Source of the DNA: Nemertoderma westbladi
Lineage: Eukaryota > Xenacoelomorpha > Nemertodermatida > Nemertodermatidae
NCBI GenBank assembly: GCA_032718475.1
Contig: JAUCBJ010002722.1
Coordinates: forward strand, 1 to 64,000
Direction: 5' to 3'
DNA: 64,000 nt
Part shown: in pieces, positions 56,454-64,000 of the stretch
Layout of the letters: every line of letters starts with the position of its first letter
Numbering within the stretch: position 1 is the first letter of the stretch
Notes under the pieces: generated by a model
What the model saw: only the letters and a program-made list of their open reading frames with translations
Told to the model about the DNA's origin: nothing
Database searches by the model: none
Program-made: the position numbers and the translations under genes

Positions 56454-57981
56454 GGGGGGGGTCTGGGCCCCCCCACTTATTGAAAAGTTGGTTCAGAACC
56501 CCCACCCCCACTTTTTCAGTGGTGGATCCACAGGCTAAATTCGAAATTAAATCTAAACTCTAAACTGAACTAAAAATCTAAACTTTAACCTAAACAATTG
56601 CCACTAGATAGAGTACCGTACACAATACAATTTGTATACTGGTATGTGGTTAAATTTGAATTGAATAAATATCTGGAAAACTGAGATTCATGTTTCAGAG
56701 TGGTGTACAGTACGATATTAGGCCGAATAAATACTGATATAAACATGAGTAAAAGGAATTCACAGAAAAAGTTGGAAGCGTTTTGGGTGTCAAAGAAGAC
56801 GAAGCAAACGGCTTCGGAGATTGCTCCACTGGAAACTCCACAGGATACCGGTACCGAGTATGAGGCAGCTGCAATGGTAGTTTCCCCATCAGAATTGCCC
56901 ATACCCCCCCTCGACAATGAAGTTTCTACATCAACTGTTCCAACAGTTGCCACTGCTGGAACGATGTCTATTCCAAACCACCCTAATCATCCTGCAGACT
57001 GTAGCACGCTTCCTGTTCGTGAGGTGTCTTCAGGAAAGAAACTTCGCTTTCAAATATCATGGTTTGATAAATATCCTTGGCTTCACATCCAGGAAGGTGT
57101 CGTAGGGGTCCTTTGCCACAGCTGCGCACTAGCAGCTGTACATGGTATTGTGGACTTGGTGAAGAAGTACTCAGAAAATGCTTTTGTCGACGTGGGTTTT
57201 AGTAACTGGAAGAAAGCCCTGGATTCGTTCAAAGATAACGAGAAATCACATTCGCATCGATTTGCAGTTCAACAGCTAGCCCAACAACAAAGCAGTACGA
57301 CAGTGACAGAGCAAATCCAGCAGAATATTCGGCGACAGAATACAGATGCTTTGGTCAGTTTGACGAAAATGATATCCACGCTGCGGCTGTGTGCTTGGCA
57401 AGGACTTGCACTGCAGGGTCACAAACAAAGTACTGGCAACTTCCTGGTAAATACTGCGACTAAGGGCGGAAGATGTCCCTGAACTGAAGTGCTTCTTGAA
57501 GAGGGTTACTGATTATACAATTCTGGTGATTCAGAACGAAATTGTTGACATGATGGCTCATGACATCTTACGGCCAATATTATGCCATAATAGCAAATGG
57601 CATTCAGGATATTACAGGCATGTTTGTAATTAGTATGTTCGAGTTGTAATTTCTAATTTGCTCAATTTGTAGGATAGAAGTTCCAATATTACCAGAAGTT
57701 TAAGATACTGTACTTGTCTGAATGTCCATCTGTCTGACCGTCAATGAAGAAGAAAAGACTGAACAGTATTGCTGTCTGCCATGTACATCAGAATTTACTA
57801 GACCAGATAGACATTGAACTATTGGCATGAAACTTTGCATTGGCCAAAGAGAATAGGAAGTCGTTGTTCTTTTGAACCTTGTCTCTATGTACCAAATTAG
57901 AAATTAGAAGCCCAAAATAGAATTTTTATTTTTGAAAATTTTCGGACCCCCCCCACTTTTTGAGTCAGATTTACGCCCTTG
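56393..57981 (+). mobile_element. hAT transposon, internally deleted
   Basis: 8-bp duplications GTTGTGGT at 56385-56392 and 57982-57989 flank ends CAGTGGCGTAAAT and (inverted) CAAGGGCGTAAAT. The 8-bp duplication and CA-starting ends define hAT. At 1589 bp it is far shorter than an autonomous element and its transposase is cut. A G31 run lies inside the left end (56422-56452), and C/G runs sit at the matching place on the right (57948-57956). Confidence 0.85.
56745..57482 (+). pseudogene. hAT transposase N-terminus (TTF zinc finger, start of DUF4371)
   Basis: The start MSKRNSQKKLEAFWV is followed by a Ser/Thr/Pro-rich linker, then a TTF-type zinc finger (FQISWFDKYPWLHI, GVLCHSCALA, WKKALDSFKDNEKSHSHRF) at about residues 105-185. 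LRLCAWQGLALQGHK at about 220 is the beginning of the DUF4371 region. A frameshift at about 57455 ends the frame; the next frame (57458-57640) continues with AEDVPELKCFL and QNEIVDMMAHDIL before the catalytic RNase H-like part would start, which is absent. ZMYM/ZNF862-type hAT lineage; could still bind DNA but not transpose. Confidence 0.8.
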
Positions 57982-58168
57982 GTTGTGGTGTTAATAGAGA
58001 GAAACTTAGTTAGCTCTGCGCTCATGAAACGCATTCCAAGTAGCTGACCCCATAGTTCTTCATGAATCGAAAGCAGTGCTGCAGTGTATAGTGCATTAGT
58101 GCTATAACTGCTGAACCAATAGTATCGGTAACTCGATGATGTAATATTGTTAACCATTATCTGATTAC

Positions 58169-58565
58169 GAATTCTGTGACTTCTTTGCAACTACCCTGAC
58201 AGCAGTAACTCATAATGTTGCTATTGAGCCTCACTTGCAGCTAATCACTTGTGAGCAGCAATTCAGCCTTCGCTCAACCTCAACAGACAAACTTGATGTG
58301 TCCTGTTGCGGGTTTTGTGGATCTCATTATCAAAAGACATTCCTCGATTTCTCGGTATTCAATCCCATGACTCAGTTGAATGCCACCATGACCCTCGAGT
58401 CACAACAACCCAGTTTATCAAACATCTTGGAATTCTGCTGTCAGAGAAGCACGAGATGCCTTACTTGGAGTGCGTCCACTGTGTTTATCGGGAAGTGAGC
58501 TTTGCCCTTCTCCATGCTGGCTGGCCTAATATGTCTCCAAGGTACACGCTCTGCTCGATCTTAAA
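58169..58565 (+). pseudogene. LINE C-terminal tail, decayed
   Basis: The frame reads THNVAIEPHLQLITCEQQFS, LDVSCCGFCGSHYQKTFLD, VFNPM, then in another frame YLECVHCVYREVSFALLHAGW. This order (VAIEPHLQ, FWGSHYQKTFLDVRVFNP-like, YE.RV.EVE.ASF-like) is a C-terminal module of LINE ORFs common in cnidarians and other invertebrates. Everything upstream is missing. Confidence 0.55.
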
Positions 58566-58582
58566 AAGAAACTACAGTATTA

Positions 58583-59885
58583 ATGGCTTCAAACAATAGA
58601 GAGAGGGGAGAAAGTGAATCAGATGTAGAAAACGAATCACCGACAATTACATTTCGAAGAAGTGGAGGAACAGAGTCACCTACAGCCATTCAGTCGTGAT
58701 GGAAGAAGATTTGTTGAAACAACACCAGTATCTCAGCGAGGAGAAATCAATTAAGAAAATGTATACAGTAAGTACAGTACCCGAGCTATGAGCAAAGTAG
58801 AATTACAAATGCCTAGTACTGGTACTAATGCCGTACAGTATTTGGATAGGTCTAATAATAGAACATATAGGCCTAATACGAGTGGGGGTGTACAGTATTT
58901 CAATCAGTCAGTCGTATAACGATCATGATCGTACATATCGCAATGATAATTGGAGAATACCATTACCTGAACACGAACATAATTATCTAGAATAGGAGGA
59001 TAATATAGGCCTAGGACCCACCTCCAATACTATTAAGCCCCCGATATTTACTGGTCAAGATAGTGATGGCGACATTGAAGTGTTTCTGAATAAATTTGAG
59101 AGAGTGGCAAATGCTAATAACTGGAATGAACAAAAGCAGAGTCGCATTCTTCCAGCATGCCAAGAAGGTAGAGCATGTCTTTGGTTTGATCAACACGTAG
59201 CTAGATTGAGTAAATTAAATTACAGAAAATTAAGGGAGGAATTGATGGACAGATTTCTGAGTAACGAAACACAATTTGAGAAATACGGAGAATTTCTAAA
59301 CATAAAAGAAGCCTTTCTGCACAAATGCCTGATGAATTTTATCACCAAGTCAGGGATAGATTTTTACATGGCCTTCAACCGGTATTATGATCACGAGTTA
59401 TAGAAAGAACAGACAGGATCTTGCGATGAGATAGAAAGAGTATTGTCAGAAGCCAAGAGAGTTGAGGCTACAATACGTAGTGAAAAACCAGATCTTGCAT
59501 TACCCTTTACTAGACAAGAGTTAACGACAGTATTGGAGGAGCACTTAGCAGAGGCAGATTTAACCTGAAATCAGGTTCGAGATGTAGAGTTACGTAGGTT
59601 ACAAAATGCCATTGAACAGTTGAATAGACGAGTACAAGGAGTATCTCTAGGCAGCAACAATAGGTTTGTAGATAGGGAGAGTCTCAGGCAAGGGAGTATC
59701 AAAATAGAAACCATTACCCCCAACATAATAATTATAATTATGCATGAGAGCCATTAAGGGATGCTTCCCAAGTACGATGTTATCGATGTGATGGCATTGG
59801 TCATTTAGCTCGTGATTGTGTATCTACCTTCAAAGTTACAAAAGAAAATCAGGTACCTAGACCAAGAAATAACAAATTAACGAAA
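58583..59885 (+). pseudogene. Decayed Ty3/gypsy gag
   Basis: A possible start (ATG 58583) reads MASNNRERGESESDVENESP and stops early. The Gag core is at 59011-59403 (PPIFTGQDSDGDIEVFLNKF; RACLWFDQHVARL; a dimer-like helix region). A zinc knuckle CYRCDGIGHLARDC lies at about 59780 in another frame. At least four stops or shifts. Confidence 0.65.
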
Positions 59886-59887
59886 CT

Positions 59888-60382
59888 ATGTGTCTAGGCA
59901 ACATAGATACGGGCAGTAGAGTAACCATACTTACCAAACAAGTGGCAAATGAGATATTAGATTTGGAAGGCATTGAATATTGCGAAGATATGTTGGTAGG
60001 AGTAAATAATAATTTAATAGAAGTTTTAGGACAAGTAGAATTAGAGTTTGAATATAGAAAACAAAGAGAGGTGTCTCTAAATGTCTACATTGTAGATACT
60101 TTACCTATTGAGACAGGAATCATACTTGGGTTGGAATTACATAAATATCTCGGCATTAATATTATTTGGTCTGAAATACCAACTTTACTAACTGATCGCC
60201 CTATAGGCCTAAATATAACACGCTATCAACAAATTAATAATCAGGAAGAAAAAAGCAATTACCTATATCAGGAATTATATCAACTAAGTAAACCAGCAGA
60301 TACAATAATGCCAAGGAAAGATATAGATATATCTCACTTATCTGTTACCGGTAATTTTAACGATTTTCAAGCTGACTTATAA
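59888..60382 (+). pseudogene. Gypsy aspartic protease region
   Basis: NIDTGSRVTILTKQVANEI gives the catalytic D-T-G, followed by a flap-like region and GIILGLELHKYLGINI. It is the best preserved part of this element. After 60400 an acidic segment leads to the RNase H remnant. Confidence 0.65.
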
Positions 60383-60639
60383 AGTTTTGCAGATGAGATA
60401 GAAATAGAGGAAATTAGTTACACGATCCAATCTGAAAGTTCTACGAGTTTACAAGATGGAGAAGAGGTAATCCTTCAAGGGTTTGATGATAAGGCACACG
60501 AGTTGGTTGGTGAGGGAGACCGACAGGAAGGAAGTACCGAGGTAAATGAATGGGGGAAGCTACTGAGAATTGTTCAAAACACATTTGATGATTCAGGTAC
60601 AGAAGATACAAATAGGAGTGGTGATTTTCGGAAAAGCGC

Positions 60640-60957
60640 TATACAGTGACAGAACTGGAAGCAATAGCAGTGTGGTGGGGAGTGAAACACTTCCATCAGT
60701 TTTTATTAGGGAATACTTTTGTTATTGTCACAGACCATTTAGCTTTAAAATGACTAATACTAAATAAAGAGAGTTCAGGAAGGCTAATTCGTTGGAGTCT
60801 AGCTCTGCAAGAATATCGCTTTACAGTAGAACACCGACCGGGCCGTTTACATGCGAACGTAGATGCCCTTAGTAGGAATCCTGTTGGTAGGAAGAGAGAA
60901 ATGATGAGTCAGATATACCGGGACCTATTATACAAGAATTTCAAAGTGACAAAGTAA
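60640..60957 (+). pseudogene. Gypsy RNase H remnant, RT missing
   Basis: YTVTELEAIAVWWGVKHFHQ and FVIVTDHLALK (TGA at 60751), then in the same frame WSLALQEYRFTVEHRPG and NVDALSRNPVG: the second half of a Ty3/gypsy RNase H. Between the protease and here no RT motif exists, so about 1.5 kb encoding RT has been deleted. Confidence 0.7.
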
Positions 60958-61240
60958 AAATTAAGGGAGGAGGGAACTCCACAGAAAGTTAAGAAAAGAG
61001 AAAGAATGCAGAAAAAGTGGACCTAGATAAACAACATCCAGAAATAGTAGGAGTAACACAAGTATTAGGTAATCACGACAACTTACTATCCAAAGAAACC
61101 TGGCGCTAAAAGATTTAAATAGTGACCCAACATTAGAACAATTAATAAGAATCAAAAATAACCAACCAATAAGGTCCTCCGATCGGAGAAGTAGAGATAA
61201 AACAAATAAATCGTTTAGCACCACTAGTCGAAATGACGAA

Positions 61241-62547
61241 ATGATAAGACGGGATGGTTGTATTTTACGCCCCCCCCCCCCCCCCCCCCCCCTTAAACAA
61301 GAGCATTTGTTGGTTATTCCAACCACAGCCAGATCAATGATATTAAAACAATTCCATAGCTCCTCGTTTGGAGGCCACTTTGCCTTTAAAAGAACTTACC
61401 ATAAAATTAGAGAACGTTACTGGTGGCCAGAAATGCGTAAAAATATTAAATCATATTGTGGCTCTTGTTTACCTTGTCAATTAGCCAAGCGCCCCAGAAC
61501 CAAATATGTTACACCATTACATCCTATACCAGCAGTCCCAGAACCATTTGATAGATGTCAAATGGATTTATTATGACCATTTCATGAGTCCATTAGCGGT
61601 AACAAGTACATAATGTTGTTTACTGACAGTTTAACTCGTTGGCCTGAGGCAAGGGCCATTTCAAAGTCAGCTCAGACTATTGCAAAAGCTTTTATAGCGA
61701 AGTTGTATCTAGACATGGTGCCCCAAGAATTTTGTTATCAGACCAGGATAGCAATAATATGTCATCATTATTAGAGTATGTTACTACTGTTAGGTACGAA
61801 ACAGAGTAAAGCAGTGATATATCACCCACAAACTATGGGTCTCGTAGAACGTTTAAATCAAACATTAGTAACAATGCTCAGCATTTTTGTTGATGAACAA
61901 CAAAATGAATGGGATAAATTTCTACCAGCTGTGCTATTAGCATACCGTACCACACTGCAAGAATCCCTGAAAGCAACTCCCTTTCAGTTGACATACGGAC
62001 ATACAGCGGTTATGCCTACAGATGCTATGCTACTGGCGGCTCGAAATAATATCTCACTTAATAACTATTCTAGAAACCTGGCAGAAGTATTAAGAGTCAA
62101 TCGAAAAAGGGCCATCGACAATTTAACTATCAGTAAAGAGAGACAAGCAAGGTCGTATAGCCAGCATAACAAAACAACATTGCCAGAATACGGAGTTGGA
62201 GATTACGTCCTTATAGAAAGAAAAAAATATCCTGCCAGATTATTACGCAAATTGTGTACGAAATATAGCAAACCATATAGAGTAATAGCCAAACTGATTT
62301 AGAACTCCACAGCGTAGGTCACATAGGAAATACGAAGATAGTTCATTCTAATATGGTGAAGTCAGAGAAGTTCAGTGAAAGCCAAGGCCTATTTAATTAT
62401 TCGTCAGAGTCAAGTGATCTTCCCGAAACATCAGAATCCATAGATATATGTAGTACGGAGGAGGATAGCCACTCAGGAAGACAGGATCACCTCTATGCAA
62501 GCAAAAAAGGCCATGGGCAGGATCACAACTATGCAAAGAAAAAGTAA
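61241..62547 (+). pseudogene. Gypsy integrase and C-terminal tail
   Basis: After a C23 run (61270-61292) the frame gives the HHCC finger (HFAFKRTYHKIRERYWWPEM; CGSCLPCQLAKR), the first catalytic Asp at FDRCQMDLL and a stop. FTDSLTRWPEAR follows, a frameshifted second Asp (LSDQDSNN), and GLVERLNQTL with the third acidic residue (about 61837), then a chromodomain-free tail (GVGDYVLIERKKYPARLL) to 62302 and a short acidic frame 62353-62547. Several breaks; no LTR seen. Confidence 0.75.
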
Positions 62548-62639
62548 AGCAAATAATTTAGTAAACTAAATAAGTAAAAACAGAGATGGGGCGAGCCACG
62601 AAGTTGGCGGAGCCTTAGCGAATTGACACTGTTAGGGGG

Positions 62640-62710
62640 TGGGTCAATTTATGCAAATAGTTGTCGTCGTCGTTGTCGTCGTCGTCGTCGTTGTCGTCGT
62701 CGTCGTCGTT
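62640..62710 (+). repeat. (GTC)n microsatellite with upstream octamer word
   Basis: GTCGTCGTT-type triplets fill 62661-62709. ATGCAAAT, a perfect POU-factor octamer, is at 62651-62658. A short GTCGTCGTT remnant opens every satellite unit that follows. Confidence 0.75.
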
Positions 62711-63960
62711 ACGATTTTGACATGCTAATAACTTTGTCGGATTTAAAGCTGCCAAGTTGAAAATTTGTAGGTATCAATATGAGCAAAAGTTGAGATTTTT
62801 GAGAGACTTTCAGACACCATCAGTGCAATGGTCTCCCGCTAGAGGGCCACATGTCTAAACATTAAATGCCCTCCCATTTCTTTGCTTTTAATCCGTTTAA
62901 GCTGAAACTTGGCAGATATGTATTAGACCATTAGCTGTGACTTTCAAAGGAGGCGAATCCATCTGCAGTTCTCCAGTCTGCCGCTAGAGGGCCAAAGGTC
63001 TGAAAGTGAAATCGTTGTCGTCGTTACGATTTTGACATGCTAATAACTTTGTCGGATTTAAAGCTGCCAAGTTGAAAATTTGTAGGTATCAATATGAGCT
63101 AAAGTTGAGATTTTTGAGAGACTTTCAGACACCATCAGTGCAATGGTCTCCCGCTAGAGGGCCACATGTCTAAACATTAAATGCCCTCCCATTTCTTTGC
63201 TTTTAATCCGTTTAAGCTGAAACTTGGCAGATATGTATTAGACCATTAGCTGTGACTTTCAAAGGAGGCGAATCCATCTGCAGTTCTCCAGTCTGCCGCT
63301 AGAGGGCCAAAGGTCTGAAAGTGAAATCGTTGTCGTCGTTACGATTTTGACATGCTAATAACTTTGTCGGATTTAAAGCTGCCAAGTTGAAAATTTGTAG
63401 GTATCAATATGAGCTAAAGTTGAGATTTTTGAGAGACTTTCAGACACCATCAGTGCAATGGTCTCCCGCTAGAGGGCCACATGTCTAAACATTAAATGCC
63501 CTCCCATTTCTTTGCTTTTAATCCGTTTAAGCTGAAACTTGGCAGATATGTATTAGACCATTAGCTGTGACTTTCAAAGGAGGCGAATCCATCTGCAGTT
63601 CTCCAGTCTGCCGCTAGAGGGCCAAAGGTCTGAAAGTGAAATCGTTGTCGTCGTTACGATTTTGACATGCTAATAACTTTGTCGGATTTAAAGCTGCCAA
63701 GTTGAAAATTTGTAGGTATCAATATGAGCAAAAGTTGAGATTTTTGAGAGACTTTCAGATACCATCAGTGCAATGGTCTCCCGCTAGAGGGCCACATGTC
63801 TAAACATTAAATGCCCTCCCATTTCTTTGCTTTTAATCCGTTTAAGCTGAAACTTGACAGATATGTATTAGACCATTAGCTGTGACTTTCAAAGGAGGCG
63901 AATCCATCTGCAGTTCTCCAGTCTGCCGCTAGAGGGCCAAAGGTCTGAAAGTGAAATCGT
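62708..63960 (+). repeat. Satellite: four 315-bp units
   Basis: GTTACGATTTTGACATGC occurs at 62708, 63023, 63338 and 63653, an exact 315-bp period. Units differ at only a few bases (GAGCAAAAG/GAGCTAAAG, CAGACACC/CAGATACC). Each unit has two internal CCGCTAGAGGGCCA words about 165 bp apart, followed by A(T/G)GTCT(A/G)AAA, so the unit looks like an old dimer. No coding frame. The array ends with A-rich sequence at 63961. Confidence 0.9.
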
Positions 63961-64000
63961 CAAAAAAAAGTAAAAAAAGTAAATTTTCTTCGGCCACTAG
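63961..64000. repeat. Dispersed sequence at window end
   Basis: AAAGTAAATTTTCTTCGGCC also occurs at 39589-39608, so the satellite is probably embedded in or flanked by a dispersed element. Confidence 0.45.

Overview
The window is animal nuclear DNA made almost entirely of transposable elements. There is no operon-like packing, coding density is low, introns or splice-like exons appear, and BEL/Pao, Ty3/gypsy, LINE, Penelope-like, hAT and piggyBac-like elements lie side by side. At least a dozen G or C homopolymer runs of 12 to 31 bases and many ACCGGT/AGGCCT words recur throughout. The mixture suggests a marine invertebrate, possibly a non-vertebrate deuterostome. That placement is a guess; no host gene here fixes the taxon.

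Layout. 1-8232: minus-strand copy of a large LTR retroelement (family X), running off the left edge. It abuts a 5'-truncated LINE (8233-10271). 10305-14160: a Penelope-like element (GIY-YIG remnant) bounded by inverted repeats, each with a hammerhead-ribozyme-like core; a decayed piggyBac-type MITE sits inside it. 14290-15857: a duplicated LINE scrap and an LTR of family X. 15858-17513 and 29569-30425: two halves of an older BEL-like gag gene, apparently split by the insertion of a complete 12.0-kb family X element (17519-29563; 1.23-kb LTRs, 5-bp target duplication ACAAT). 30430-38088: LINE fragments, a 1.4-kb piggyBac-like MITE, a decayed Ty3/gypsy pol, small hairpin elements and two head-to-head LINEs. 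38089-49900: the most host-like stretch, with an inverted duplication carrying a probable first coding exon, a single-exon secreted or GPI-anchored protein gene (43131-43757), a GC-rich tandem array and an 885-bp templated re-insertion of part of that gene. 49975-56004: nearly full-length Ty3/gypsy element with 0.22-kb LTRs, PBS and PPT. 56393-57981: hAT deletion derivative with an 8-bp target duplication. 58169-62547: LINE tail and a decayed gypsy element. 62640-63960: a GTC microsatellite leading into a 4 x 315-bp satellite.

Family X is the most interesting system. It encodes a BEL/Pao-like Gag-protease whose protease is followed directly by the C-terminal tail of the RNase H region. Reverse transcriptase, most of RNase H and integrase are absent from both visible copies. 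The complete copy also carries a second, unrecognised ORF with three zinc-knuckle-like modules and a basic tail. The near-identical LTRs mean recent movement, so the family probably borrows replication enzymes from an autonomous partner while supplying its own particle proteins. Next in interest are the ribozyme-like Penelope termini, the microhomology-flanked A-B-A rearrangement near 46 kb, and the satellite with a CTCF-like word twice in every unit.
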